Source of the DNA: Atopsyche davidsoni
Taxonomy: Eukaryota > Arthropoda > Insecta > Trichoptera > Hydrobiosidae
Direction of reading: 5' to 3'
Assembly (NCBI GenBank): GCA_022113835.1
Contig: JAILWY010000009.1
Coordinates: forward strand, 12,996,001 to 13,060,000
DNA length: 64,000 nt
The notes under the pieces were generated by a model. The model did not search any database. It saw only the letters and a program-made list of their open reading frames with translations, and was not told the DNA's origin. Made by a program: the position numbers and the translations under genes. This document shows positions 1 to 13,182 of the stretch, one piece after another. How positions within the stretch are numbered: position 1 is the first letter of the stretch; every line of letters starts with the position of its first letter.

Positions 1-555
1 TAACATAACATTTCAGAGTGTTGACACGTGCTGGAAGAATTGCTCTAAATGTCGAATCATGTAAAAACTGGCCTTGGACCATTTTATTTTAGTTGAAATT
101 TAAATTCATTTCATTTTTAGTTATTTTATTGGCTGGTTAATGCTGAAAATATATGAGACAAAATGAATAGCTATTTTAATATCAATAAACACAAGATAAG
201 TTACAATTTTTCCATTCCTATGCATTTGAAGATGAAACGTATTAAAAAGGATATCTGTTAATTTTAGAGACTAGAGATTTCTCGAAAAAGAGTTTCATGC
301 CGCTTTTGGAGTATCTTATTATATTTGGTTTCGAATAGCAGACGAGTAGAAGTATTTAGAAAAACAGTTTTGTAAAATGATTATTTGAGCACCTCACGGC
401 ACCGGTCTCTAAACCTAACGTGCCTTTGATCAGCAATGTCAAATATGTGCATGATACAGCTGTTTTTAATTATTTTATATTATACATATTTTTTCTTTTA
501 TTTTCTTTAACATATACAGCCTTGCCCTGGCTTCAGTCGTTACATAGCAGTTTGA

Positions 556-713
556 TGACGTCACGACCACATTTCAGTAAGCATAAATAAACGATGGCAG
601 ACGACCGCCACAATTAGAGCAGGGGTCAATCAGTACTAATAAATCGGATTGTTGGTCGCAATCAGCCGCTATTGCCTTGCCATGGACTGGGGAAGGGGGT
701 GCCCGTGACGTCA
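556..713. promoter_or_regulatory. Pair of CRE-type TGACGTCA sites
   Basis: Two exact TGACGTCA octamers lie at 556-563 and 706-713, in a locally GC-richer patch. TGACGTCA is the known full-site palindrome bound by CREB/ATF bZIP dimers. Single further copies occur at 8501-8508 and 36399-36406. The motifs are seen directly. That they act as an enhancer or promoter is inference, because no transcript start or gene is visible next to them. Confidence 0.35.
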
Positions 714-1981
714 TCAATAGTATTTCTGATGACATCAAACTCACCATAATCGCTGTTTCTAGGATAAAAGATCAACATATAAATAGTAAAATAGCTTTAC
801 GAAATATTTTTGTTTATGTATAAATAATAATAATCAAACACGCTTGTATAATTTTAACAATTCCTGACTACACGAAGTATATTCGGTATACTATTATTGT
901 AACTGTTAAAAGCCAAGAGTTAAAAAACAAGCGCGCTGAATTAAAAATATATTCACATTTGACGGGATGTACATTTTTTTCCCCCTAGTATGTATCATTC
1001 TGTGAGAAAACGTTTGTAGCGAGAAATAAAAAAGTGATATTATAATCAGAAAGGAAGAGGCAGACGCGTTGGTTGGTAAAACGATATTTCACGCCTTTTA
1101 CTTACATCCTGAAAAAAGCTGAAGGCTCAGGATATATAAGGGGCGTAATTCAAGAGAGCCCCCTAACAAACACAAGCGTAAAATAATGGAGAGAAGTCAG
1201 TAAATTACACAAGGAAGTAATGAATCACGTGGAGACTGAAACAGGCAAAGGTGGATTATAGTTGATTCAAACGAAACCGCCATTGACACTACAACAATAC
1301 TTTATTGAATATTTTATATTAGATTAGTCATTTTGGTTTATTTTTTTACTGTTGACCATCAAAAACAATGCAAATTATTTATTTTTACTGTTACTTTTCT
1401 GTTTCCTAAATATATATTTTTTAATATTAAATACCTAAGTATTCTAATAAATCGTTGTTACCTGCGTACGAAAAATTTCATTTCCACACAGCTGTTCATT
1501 CTTAATGTAATCATAATCCTGAAATTATTTCATTTCACCCCGTGAGCTGTGAAAAGTTGATGGGTATTTTACACACTCTGATTTTTGCTAAACAGTATCC
1601 ACAAAAACATACAGTAAAAAAAATAATAAGTAGAGACTGATTGCAAATGATTAAGGCATAATGAAAAAAACCACTGGGAAAATAAATGTATATATATACA
1701 CTAGTTACTCAGTTAGCCTCATTTTTATTTGATTACTGGTCTTGATTCTATGAAAATCTCATATGAATATCAATTATAATGTATTTTAAATAACAAAATA
1801 TTTTAATAAGTTGTTTATAAAATATTAGAAACATCATTAGTCCGTTTAAACTTTATAATAAAAGTAGAGTAATGAATGATCTACAAATACAAAGTATAAG
1901 TTAAAAAAAAAAGAGGTTTTCATACTTCAATTACTTTCGGTTGTTTTTTAAACGTTTATTATCATCATTTTAGTGTTGCTT

Positions 1982-2020
1982 GAAATGCTCGTAGCATTCG
2001 CCCGAAATGTTCGCAACATT
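1982..2020. repeat. Two tandem 22-bp units, each an inverted repeat
   Basis: Two consecutive units begin GAAATG. The first contains AATGCT-CGT-AGCATT (1984-1998) and the second AATGTT-CGC-AACATT (2006-2020). The C-to-T change in one arm is matched by G-to-A in the other arm, so both copies keep perfect 6-bp arms around a 3-base centre. They could be binding sites for a dimeric protein or small RNA hairpins. No function can be assigned from sequence alone. Confidence 0.6.
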
Positions 2021-2159
2021 CATTAAAAATATATTTATTGAGAAAAACCTCTGTATTGTGAAACCCAGAATTTTAAAACTTGAGTCAACATATCATCGTA
2101 TGCAGCATACGTATATTTTTTAAATAAGCATAAAGATTTTGCTTTTATGTCTAGCGTAA

Positions 2160-2300
2160 TGGAACTGCTTATCGTTCGCCGAAGCCGGGGTTGTGAGAGG
2201 CTGCGGGTTCGGACCAGGCGACGTGCTCTCCGCTAATGTGTTCTGCCGAAATTAACAGGGAGATTGTGAAATATGTATCACATAATACCCAGCGAACAAA
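2160..2300 (+). repeat. Possible tRNA-derived SINE fragment
   Basis: A GC-richer segment contains a B-box-like GGTTCGGACC at about 2207-2216, roughly 35-40 bases after an A-box-like stretch (CTTATCGTTCGCC). This spacing resembles the internal pol III promoter of tRNA-derived SINEs. The match is imperfect (the seventh B-box base differs), no cloverleaf can be folded and no poly(A) tail or target duplication is obvious. The segment ends in AACAAAG followed by GTAAGCC, which also looks like a splice donor, so part of a spliced exon is an alternative. Low confidence. Confidence 0.25.
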
Positions 2301-2955
2301 GGTAAGCCGGAGTAGTAACCCGAGCTTAAAAAGAATAAAAGTTATAAAGGGGTTTTTAACATTGTGTATCCGTACGCTTTTTTAATATGCTTTGCGATAT
2401 GTTTGCTTTATGCTTTTATATTACACGGGATTTTTATAAATCACAATAATATTCGGTAATGTCTCATCCTTTGTATACATAGCATTGGATGCTCAATGCA
2501 ATTTTAATTGAAGATTGATATATCAGTGCGTTCTAATTTCGGTTAAACTTCACCTTTTTTATCGCATCATTGTGCTTCGGTTAAAACGTATCTTTAAACT
2601 ATAAAGGTATTTTTTTTTTTAATATCTATGTTTATAATATTGTTACGTTTCGTTCGTCATACATGTCACGATGTTTATTAGACTGAAAGTATTGTAACAT
2701 TTAATTAGTTAGTAGCTTGTCGTGGAGGTGTACGGATGTCTTTTAATTGATCGACAATATTATACGAATATCTTTTTCAAATGAGAGGATATCATATAAA
2801 TTTTCCTTCAGTCCCTGTGTGTTTCAATTGCTAATATCATTATATAGTATTTATTAATATTTTTTCAAGTGTTTTGTTTTAAAACTAATCAAAGATTTTT
2901 TGCATATGGTGAATGTGTAATTTAATAATTTCCATTTTATTATGTTATAAAACAG
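2300..2955. other. AT-rich noncoding stretch
   Basis: Nothing recognisable. It would be the 3' part of an intron if the exon candidate that follows is real. The last bases before it are a weak pyrimidine stretch ending in AAAACAG. Confidence 0.5.
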
Positions 2956-3032
2956 ATGAGGCAGACGCTACTTATCTTGCTGCATCCACATACCAGCTGA
3001 AGAAGCGAGATTCCGTGGCAGCGTTGCAAAAC
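2956..3032 (+). CDS. Candidate internal coding exon, gene unknown
   Basis: A 77-base segment of about 51 percent GC sits in very AT-rich flanks. It is bounded on the left by an acceptor-like TTATGTTATAAAACAG and on the right by a near-consensus donor GTAAGTG at 3033. One frame is open throughout. Read with one base carried from a previous exon, it gives 25 whole codons beginning EADATYLAAS and ending DSVAALQN, and leaves the exon in phase 0. Codons are mixed and GC-ending, unlike the surrounding A/T codons. The flanking frame is open beyond the borders but becomes AT-rich. I do not recognise the peptide and see no partner exon with confidence. It could be one exon of a gene whose other exons lie outside the window, or a chance splice-like arrangement. 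Confidence 0.4.
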
Positions 3033-3239
3033 GTAAGTGTATTGAAAATATATTCAAAATATTCATTTCATACAGAACCAATTTCTTTACGCGACAGAAA
3101 AATGCGTCATCTTTTATCAAGAAACACTTCAGCGATGAAGATTGCGAAACAAATTTAAATATACTATTGTTACAATAGTTGCCAAGTCGTGGCAGCCGGT
3201 GACAAAGTTTATTTTGAAATATAAACACGCTAGGTATCC

Positions 3240-3259
3240 GCCTCCGTGGCGCAATCGGC

Positions 3260-3296
<37 letters not shown>

Positions 3297-3313
3297 GAGT
3301 CCACCCGGGGGCG
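3240..3313 (+). tRNA. tRNA-Asn (anticodon GTT)
   Basis: A complete 74-nt cloverleaf. The 7-bp acceptor stem is GCCTCCG with CGGGGGC and a G discriminator. The D arm contains GGCGCAATCGGCTAGCGC. The anticodon stem TTCGG/CCGAA closes loop CTGTTAA with anticodon GTT at 3274-3276, and the T arm is GGTGG-TTCGAGT-CCACC. There is no intron and no encoded CCA. A pol III terminator of seven T follows at once. The internal A and B boxes are intact, so the gene should be transcribed by pol III. It decodes AAC/AAU in cytosolic translation. An identical copy lies at 51255 on the other strand. Confidence 0.97.
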
Positions 3314-6300
3314 ATTTTTTTATTATTATTTCATTATAAAAGAGAAAAAAATATAGCACTTATGATGTATGAACTTTTAAATTCATTTTTGCCACACTAG
3401 AAGGGTATATCTAGACGTCTTCTCGGTCGATTTTAATTAGACAGCTTAATGGTATGGCGCGCTTCCCAAGGACTTTAAGTGATTTACTTACAATCCAAAG
3501 CAAGATAGTGAAATTATTTCATCACGTCTTAAATAAGGAATAACTATTATATATTATCTTATCGTTTTTAAAAATAATTACATACTCGTATATGCGATTT
3601 TGGTTTATTGTGCCTCATTGGTTGATCAATAAGTTTTTATACAATTAATCAACTTTTTGTCTCTGGTAATATTTTAAGTCTGTCTTCTAGCAACAAATTT
3701 GCGTGGGTTTTAAATAATTTGAATATTTTTCTATTACTCGTTTTTAGGTTTTTCATTATTCAAGAAGTAGGTAACGGTAACCAGAAAAAACAGCCTCCGA
3801 CTGTTCAATTTTTATAAGACGTTGTAATATTAAGATATTTTCAGAGTCGATTTCTGACTCACCGCCTGGTTCGGGTAGCGCTCGAGAGGCTTCATTACCC
3901 ACCGGAAGCGTCACTGTAGGGTGGGCGAGAGGTGGCAGGGTGGAGAAGACGGGGGAGGCCGATTTCCTTCCTCCACCGGGGGCATTCTTTTGATTTTAAT
4001 TAATTCGGCGTGTTCATTACAAGCATTTTATTCATTAGGTTCGTACTCTGCCGAATTTATTAGGGGGTGGATTTTAATTTTTACCGTTCCGGCGCTCACG
4101 CAATTTGTTTTTATTTATATTATCTAATTCTTTGCTGAATTAACAAGGCATTATATTTTTGAGTTCTCATTTTCATCTTTTAATTATTGATGTAAATATA
4201 ATGTAGGTACTTTGATTCAGACCAAAAATGTTAAGCATTAATTTGTCAATACTTACAGTGGTATTTTATTTGATACTGACATCAAAAAAATTATGCAGCC
4301 ATTCATTAACGATATATGGTAATTATCATACCCATTACTGATTCATGTACTTATTATGTCAACACACCCAATTAAAATAAACCTTTTTTTCATATATTTT
4401 GACATTTTTAATTTAATTCAAATTATATGAATATATTTTATACTTTGTTTGTATAATTGAGCGCAAATTTCTAGAATCCGTTTTACTGCATTTATTCATT
4501 TACAACCCCTCGGTTAACGACCCGCTGCAGAAACCAATAAATTTTACTAGATAATTATTCGAAAGCTAAAAGGACTTCAAGATATAAAAAAATAATTTAT
4601 TGTTGTGGTAAGATATTTGGTATTACCCAACGCTTTGTTTACTCAATGATTTTTATTTAATTATATGACGACTAAATCTGTGATGGTTAAAATACGATTT
4701 AACACCTTTTGGGAAGACATTTTTTTCATGCATGCGTGAATATATTATAATTTGACTGTCTGAAACTAGAAACAAAAAAAATTGTGATTTTAAATGCATT
4801 TCTGAAACTGTTATATCTCTGATTGTAAAACCTAGCTCAGAAATTTAAAAAAAGTATTTTGTCACTTATAATTATTATATGATCTTTTGCGTATAATTCT
4901 TAATGTACTTGTATGTGGGAAATTGAATGGGGTAACTTAAGCACCCTCTTAATGTCTGATTTCAATACGCCTCCCTTTAAAACAATCCAATGCCTTTTGT
5001 AGGAAGCCTTCGGTACGCACACGCCCCGATGAATTATGGCTGTGGAATGTAAAAATACCGCAGCGGCGGCAGTTCTCCCCCGGCTATGACGGGGGAACCA
5101 TTTCAATAACTTTTTGGTTCTCTTTCTAGTATATATTGGAATTTTTATCGTTTTCAATTTCTGTGCCAAAAACTTAAAACTTACTCGCCTGAAAACTTTG
5201 CGTGTAAACATTTCAAAGTAAATCTTTGTCTTTAGGAACGTACATATAAAGCCCAACCGCATCTACTTTAAGATAAAATACAGTGAAGTTATTTGATTTG
5301 AATGAAATTAGAAAGATTTATTTAAAATTTTTGAATGACACCAAAACTTATTTTAACTTTCACTAGCTTGTGTGTTTTTTTTATATCTTAAATAAGTGTT
5401 CGATGTTTTTTCATAAATATTTGCTGTCATAAAAAAAATGCAATGGTTTATAAAAATAAAAAATCCACTGACTGTAATAAAAGAAATACATAGAAAGATA
5501 CATTGAACTATGCACACTACACCTAATGCAACTCTTGCAATAGGTTTAATGTGTATGCATAAAGAAATCACAGAAAACCAGCACCATGGGGGTGTTTCTT
5601 TTAATTTTAACCTATATTTTTTTAAGGTAATTGAAAATTTCATAATCCATATTGCTCCACCTTAAATTTAAGCTCGCATTCTAGCTTTGGAACAAAGAGT
5701 TGTCTCTTGCTTTATTATTATTAAATTCAACTTTACGAGTAATTGTTCTTCGGAATCGTATCATTTTATTAATAATTTAAATTCACGAATGAATGAGATA
5801 CGTGTCTGGTGCTTGCACTCGCGGCAGTATGAGAAATGAAATAAGTGTGAAATGTAATTTGTGCTGACACCTGGCGTTCTACGTTATCTGTGCTTTTAGT
5901 GGAACTTTAATATGATAGAAATTTGGACGAGAGAAACCTTTGAATTTCCAGCCACATCGTTATTAAAAATTCTTATTCAATCATCATATCATCAAATTGT
6001 CAAAGGACTGACTATATATTTATAATCATTATTAATATTTAATTTCTTAATTTCAACTTAATTTTTTAATACGATTTTTCAACTAAATAGATAACGTATT
6101 TTATGGATAGAAATCCCATTTATTTGTTGGAGTTGATTTTTCCATTTTAATATATTATACAAAAACGACTTGTTTACTCTGTTTATTTTGAGTGCAATTT
6201 TAATTACTACTCGAAGACTTATTAAAGACTCTAAATAAAGTATTTTTCGACATACTAGATTTTCTAATAAATATAGAAGCATTATATTTTATAAATTTAA

Positions 6301-9300
6301 ACATATTTATAGATTAGCTCGTATACAGCATAGACATATAGATTGTCAATGCAAGTTATAATACCGATAGACAAAATAACTCCAGCGTGAACAGTTTAAG
6401 CTAGATGGATCGACTGTACGGCCTTAGGTGGTATAAACAAACACACTAGTTTTTTTTATTATTATAGCCGACAAAAAAAACCATCGTCGTATTCAATGGT
6501 TACTAGTTTCGCTGTTCATTATTTAGAATAAGGTAATCTTTCTGAGGTCTTCGTGAAATCTATAACAGCAAGCATCGAGATAGGTTTCGGTAAATATGAA
6601 ATTTCTCTTCTTAGCAGTATTGCAATGCAAGGGCTCTCAAGTCATGTGCCATTTTCGATTGTTATTTTTTCCTATTCTCCCAGTGTCAGACAAGAGCTTG
6701 CAATCTTCACGATTGTCACGTCTATTTAGATTTCTGCACCAATCCACGCTGAGGTGAGAAAATTGAAATCGACGGGCTCCGTCATGCGCGATAAGGAAAA
6801 GCGACTCGGTTCGAGAAAATTTGGGGAAATGGCTGATGTTTAAGATTTACGCTTGGTTTCTTCCAAATGTACGCAAATTTCTTTGATCGCTCTGTATTCG
6901 TATTGACGCGAATGGGGCCATTATTATTTACCGCGGGGGGCATAATAAAATGTTTTTTTTATGTTAAATTGCCATGTTTTAAAAAACGTAAATTTTGAAT
7001 TTAATGAAAATAGTTTAATTGATAACCACCAATTGGCGTTATGACTTAAAGTTTATATTCTCTTGTCGGTATTTCTGCCCGTTTAGCCACATTTTTTCAG
7101 CTCTAGAAAAATTTAGACAAGCTTGAAAAATAACACAAAAATTAACTCTAGACTATCATCAACAGAAATAGAACCTTATCACACAACCCCATGATTCGGG
7201 GTTACTGGTTCACTCACAAGTATATACGCATGTATCGGTCCGGCTCACTCCACGCGTCCGAGGAAGTAGTTTGTATGAAATACGACTCGGTCGACAGGCT
7301 AAGTACGGTACGTGGCATAAAATATGTACGCGACCTCCCTGCAATGCGAAATTGAAATGACGGAATAAGAAAATATGCTTGTTTTCTTTTTTTTCTTTTA
7401 TTGCGATTCTGAAAACTAAAAGTTCAATCAACTTTTGTTTATTTTGCACATACATATATATATGAAAACATGTATGTATGTATTAGGAACGACTTTTACC
7501 TCAATGTGTAGAAAATCACAGAAAACAAATAACACTCAGGCTTTTCCTGAAGAATGCTTTTGATTTTGTATATTATTAAAAAACCTTTTTAATTTATTAC
7601 ATGTTTCTTTTTAATTAATTAAAGTGTGCTAAAATTTTTCGGGGTAATTTTTTTAGCTTATCGTAATACTTTTGTTAGGGGCTTATAAATATTCAAATGT
7701 ATTTTTTTACCTAAATATATATTCTGAAGTCTGAGTTGTTAACATTTTAATAAGAATAGATACGACATTATTCCAAAGCACGTGGAGGGCCAGGACTGTC
7801 GACTGACGCTGGAGTGTCAACACTCTCAAATATACATATGTACATAAAACGAATGCCATCCACCCTATTTGCATACGAGGAGCCTGTTGAAACACACGCT
7901 AACCAAATGTTTACTTTATAATTGATTTTACTTACGCGTATCTGCTTGGAAAGGCTTTTGTAAGCAAGACTGTAACAACACTTATATTCACTATCAATCA
8001 GCTCAATTTATTAATATAACTATATTATCTAGGAATAAATGCGTGCAATGGAATATGAGTTTTATTACCTTAAGTTAACATAACACCACTACCACCAACT
8101 ATCTATTTTATTATTGTGGTCTAGACTTATTATTATTATAATACTGTCAGATAACTAACCATACCGTGAATTAAAAGTGAGATATATTGCTTTATTATTT
8201 TAAAATCAGATATCATTGAAACAAATAAATTCTAAAAACTTCATACACTTAAACTTTATTTTTAATTATAATTTAGTGGGCTGATTCGTTAAAGTTTGTT
8301 AAGCAAAAAATTTCAATGTAACCTGGTCTTTATTCACTTTGAAAGCAGATGCGAATATTTTTGTTAGCTCTGTAGCACATGATTAGTTATTCAAGAAAAA
8401 TAAACAGCCATTTTCCTCGTTTTGGTGAACTCCGGAAGTAATTACGTCCCTTAGAAGTCACCAGTGAGGCTGTAGTCGCCTCCAAACCGGATGCTCCCGA
8501 TGACGTCATCGTGAAAAATTCTTACTCTCACGTGAGCCTGTCAGCTAGCTCTTACTTCAGCTGTAAATCTCTTACAGCACTGGTTGTTTGCCGTTCGTTG
8601 CAACTGGAGAAAAACAAGTGGATACTTGATGGAAGTACCATGCTCGTAGTTTATATGAAATACGAAGGAGCTCTTAGAACCAAAATGCCTGCGTGTTTAG
8701 GAGAATTTACTATATGTACTATTTAATATATGGGAGCTGAATTTAAAATAACAAATAAAAGAGACAATTATTATGTTTTTTTTTAATTATTAACTTGGTA
8801 ATGTAAATCGGTCAATTTTCAGTTCAAATTTTATATAACTTGTGAGATGAGTTTCGTGTACGCTTTGTTAATAAATACAAATTTTACGGTTGGGAAATTG
8901 GTTTGAGATAAAAAAAACCTTTTGAAAACTTAGGGGTATAGCTTTATAAATAAAAATTTCATACATACAATTCGCCACAAGATATAATTTTTTTCATTCA
9001 TTTAAAAACAGACGTCTATCGGTTTCCATTTTATTTCATACATTCTCCTTAAAACATTCCGAGATAAAATTAAAAGCCATCTTTGCGCCCTTCTACCAGA
9101 AATAGTTGCGTAGAGCAGAGAAGTAGAAGTAGTATAATCATTAAAATAGTGTAAAAGATCTCTAACACGCCGTAAGGGTTAGGAGAGAGTGGACACCACT
9201 CGTTTCAAAACACCGGCTTATAAATCTGACGATGGTTTCAGTCAGAGACTTACATCGCAGGTAATCTCTTAATTTTTCTTTCGAGGAGTATCATTATACG

Positions 9301-12200
9301 TTTTTCTTTAAATTTCAAAAATAAAAATAAAAAATTCAGTTTATTGTTTTCGAATAAAAACACGCCGAAACAGATACTCTTAAATTATTCTTTCAAGAAT
9401 TATTCGTTTGCTTTATCTTCCGTTTGCGAAGAAACAGTAAATTTTAAGGGAGATATTCTAAGGAACCGGTATTATCATTATTTTCTAAATGGCATTGTCA
9501 GTGTCTGTTTAGACAAAAAGAAGCAGTGCTAACTACGGGATTTAGCAGTCTCGAAACACTTGCAAAGTTGGAGGAAATCTGGTGTTAACGACTTGTCAAA
9601 AACAAAATTTAACTTGTAACAGGACAAGAAACGTCGGCCGAGGGGGAGCGGCGCAGATAACGCGACCTACAGTGGATTTCTCGACAATAACTGGGCCTCC
9701 TTTTAATGTGATCAAACGACTGCATCCTCAAAGCTAATTTAGACTTTTTTATAAAAAAAAAACATCTTTGAAGTATTAAAAAACAAACAAATTAATTTTT
9801 CATTTAATTTTTATAAAAAAATCACAGGTTTTGTTCATTAATTTTATATATTTAAATATGAATGTATCTTATTACCAGACAGTATAGCTGTGCATTTTTA
9901 GAAAGAATTCTCATTAGTTCTATCAATGACATGTCTAGACGTGTAAAATAATTTTTTTATTCAATACCTAAAAGTATTGTATATATATATTTAGTAGTTT
10001 TATTTAAGAAGTTTAAAATTTCTTTAGAAATACAAAGAGAAGAAAACTTGAGTATATATTTTTTTTAAATAAAACTTATTAAGAAGTGGTAGTCTCTATA
10101 AATAAATACGATTCTTATATCTATGAAATATTTACAAATTGAATAACATGTATTAAAAATGTTGTGGTATTTCAAAATTTATACTTACAAACTAAGTAAT
10201 ATTTAAAAACCATGCAAATAAATAATTATGTCTAAAACAAAGTATATTAGCTTTTTCCAAAGTAGTCTTCAGTATTAGCGTTATTTCATTTTTAAATAGG
10301 CCATATGTGTAAAATATTATAATAAATTTCCACTATGCAAGTCCATTAACTTTAAAACGTTAAAAAATATATATCCATTAGCAAGTATCGTAAATGTATT
10401 TTCATACATTTTAATAACCTAAAATACATTCTATTCGAGCTTACAATGCCATAAATACTTTAAAAAATAATTAGCACTAAAAGCGTCCGTGGGTAGTAAA
10501 ATTTAAAAAAATCCCGCATAAAAATCCGCAGCCCAAAAGTATAATTTCACCTCATAATTGCAGGGCTGGGAAAAAAGACAAATGGGGTTGAACGACCACC
10601 CCCTGTAAGAATTCTTATCGGGGGGGATGTTTTCTAATAACGCACGTCGATAAATTACTCTCTTCTTTTCGGAATCACCCGGAAAATTTCCCCGCACTAA
10701 CCGGGACAAAGTAAATCAAATTATGATCTTATAACATTTTTTTGCTTCATAGTTTTGAAAGAATTTTCTTTTGAAACTGTAATTAATTATTTCTGCTGTC
10801 TCTGGATTGTTTGCCTGTAAAGTTTATCTTGGAAACTTTTCAGTGATTAAATTGAAATCTTTTTGCAGGTTTCGGCAGCCGTTGTAGATAAACTTTTTTT
10901 CTCGGATGTCGCGCCGTATCGAGTTCTGATCATTTGTTCGACATAAATTTCGCCATTGATATTGAAACCATTATTTAGGAATCTTGGCAAAAACTTCAAA
11001 TAAACAATCATATCTTGTAAATATTGTAAAACAAAGAAAAAAATATGAATATAAAGAATTAATTATTATCAATTTTTAATAAAGTTTTCTCTTTTTCTTT
11101 TCTCGTGATATATCTTACTTTAAAATATTGAAATATAATTTTATTTTTTTATGATTTAATCTTAAATTGTACATCAAGTAATATATTTTTTTACAAAAAT
11201 TTGTGCCAAGCATTTCAATTTTAAGGATTTTAATTAAAACTGATTTTTATAATAATGTTTATAGAAGATATTTAATGATTGAATTATTATTATCGTTTGG
11301 TTCATTAAAATAGCCACTCGTTTTGAAACATTCCTTAATATAACTTTTTAACCATACCATTGCAATCTTATTGGAACGTACTAAAACCAGAAATGTCACT
11401 AGTGAAACTCGGCTTGTGGCAATCGATCAATGTTTCTAGTTACATAATATTTTCATTTCTTAATAAAACTATATTGTAAAATCATAAAATGAGTTTCAGT
11501 TATGTCAAGAATTTTTTACTGTAAATATCTTAACAAAATAAAATAAATCGAAACTAAAATCGAATCGTTATAATTATTAACGCACTAATATATAAAACAT
11601 GGAACATTTTGCAGTTATAAGATGACTATTAATACGACATACGTATTTGATAAATCGATTTCTCTGATTAGCTATCTGCAAAAGTATTAATCTATTAAAA
11701 ATTTTAATTAGACAATACTTGCATTTTGTCAAATAATAACAAATGAGTAAACTCTGTTCAATTTTTCCAACATTTTTCAAGTGCCACTTCTGTTTTGAAT
11801 CGCCAGTCTATTCAAAATTCGTTCTCTAGTATATATTTCTTATATTTTTCAAATTTGCATCATAAGATAGGGGGAGATTAGCATACAGGGGTCCTGGGTA
11901 AGTAATCGTTTGAAATCGGGAAGGAGCGGAGAACAGAGAAAAGTGGAGTTAATGAAGTAAAAGAACGAAGAGTGACCCCTCGGTATGGTGACTCCTGTGA
12001 GTGGGTCGATTCTGGAGTGGGCCCACTGCCTCACTGAGGCGACGTGAATATATTTCAAGTGCTCCAGAACGACTGAAATATTAAAATCGATTGCGGAGAC
12101 TCGCAGCTTTTTGTTTTTGTGCGTTTGTCGGTAATTTTTCTTTGGAGTCTGCAAGAGTTCATGAATCCTCAGAATCCTTAGTGTGCAGATATAGGACGTT
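3314..12200. other. AT-rich desert with small GC islands
   Basis: I see no gene in this stretch. It is AT-rich with homopolymer runs, interrupted by short GC-richer islands at about 3840-4100, 4960-5110, 8440-8720, 9540-9730 and 10500-10700. These islands contain motifs such as TTAATTAATT near 3990 and a CRE octamer at 8501-8508, and may be cis-regulatory. A weak terminal-exon-like arrangement at 10869-10946 is described as a finding. The 120-codon minus-strand frame at 4900-5262 has no recognisable domain and I do not call it. Confidence 0.5.
3840..4100. promoter_or_regulatory. GC island, candidate regulatory element
   Basis: A GC-rich block in AT-rich flanks runs through a G-rich purine tract (about 3917-3960) into homeodomain-type TTAATTAATT near 3990. 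AGGTGGCAG at 3930-3938 matches the strong half of the known CTCF motif (AGRKGGCRS), but the other half is absent. Function is inferred from composition and motifs only. Confidence 0.25.
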
Positions 12201-12204
12201 TATA

Positions 12205-12275
12205 CCGCTCTTCGATTCGATGGTTAACGCACGCGCTTGCTTTAATATAATATCGGATTTCAAATCCGGCTAAGC
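12205..12275 (+). repeat. tRNA-like pol III fragment (pseudogene or SINE head)
   Basis: The segment reads like the D arm and anticodon 5' half of a tRNA (GATGGTTAACGCACGCGCTT) and, about 25 bases further, like a T arm (CGGATTTCAAATCCGG, resembling a B box). The middle is AT-rich and does not fold into a proper anticodon arm, and no acceptor stem pairs. It is therefore either a decayed tRNA gene or the head of a tRNA-derived SINE. Confidence 0.4.
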
Positions 12276-13182
12276 AATTAGTTTTTGTATATATCAACCG
12301 TCTCGTGTTTAAAAAAATGAAATACACTTGGAGGTAAAACTTTATTTGGTGTTGTTTCATTTACATAACAAGACACATTCTTGAAATATTACGAATTACT
12401 CTCCTGCTTATTTTTTTCCATGTAGCTGTATACTCTTCTATTTCAGATTTTCTGAATTCAAATGTCTTTCACTCTTAGAATGCCTTTTTTTTAGGGTTGG
12501 AATGGTTTTTATAACAAATTAAATTGTTTATATCCAATGACTTATCTCAGCAAATCTTGCTTTTAAATCAATATACCTCACACAAAAAAGAATTTTGTTG
12601 ATCAAATATAGACATATTCTACCAACAATTTGGCTTTTTTATTAATTATTCAAAATCAAATATCTCAAATTAGGCGTTTTACCGCAGGATCAAAACTTAA
12701 TTATTCGACATACATTTCAAGTTCCACACACAGTGTAACTTAATATTCCTTTACAACTGATGTTGTATCTTTATCCAAAAGTTTTGCTTCCAATGACTAG
12801 ATAATGTCTGACTTGAACTTGACCAATCTAAAACTGGGTCAATTCTAAACCAGCTGTCTGGGTAGAATTGAAAAGTTTGAGACTAATACATTTAATGGTA
12901 CTGAAATCTCGATCTCTTACCCTGCTGTTAAAGTTAAGTATTTACTAAGTATTGAAAACACTACCAAACCCACGTATCACAATTTTTCTTTTTTGAATAA
13001 CTTTGTACTTCTGTTTTCTAACACATTCCGCCAGATTGATACTTGATATAACATCAATAAATTCTACAATATTAATATTTTTGAACAATCTAATGAAGTT
13101 AGTTAAAAATATTAATCTATAATCAAATACAACATTAAGAAAAAACAATTAGTAATTTTAAAGCTTTATTAAAACAGTCAGT

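Larger units (their letters stand above)
1..2140. other. AT-rich noncoding stretch
   Basis: No gene is recognised here. The stretch is AT-rich with many A and T runs. It contains a moderately GC-rich patch at about 540-740 with two perfect cAMP-response-type octamers, and a pair of small tandem hairpins at 1982-2020, both listed separately. The open frame at 1333-1545 is made of AT-rich codons and has no family resemblance, so I treat it as chance. Confidence 0.6.

Noticed and set aside
3129..3359. Frames on both strands through the tRNA-Asn gene
   Set aside because: The same positions are an intact tRNA, and the frames are shadows of it.
5042..5058. TGGAATGTAAA, similar to the miR-1 start
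   Set aside because: The match ends after 11 bases and I could not find a precursor hairpin around it.
4900..5262. 120-codon minus-strand frame
   Set aside because: Lys/Ile/Phe-rich, no recognised domain, no splice or promoter context. It crosses an unrelated GC-rich patch with a CCCCCG/CGGGGG inverted repeat.
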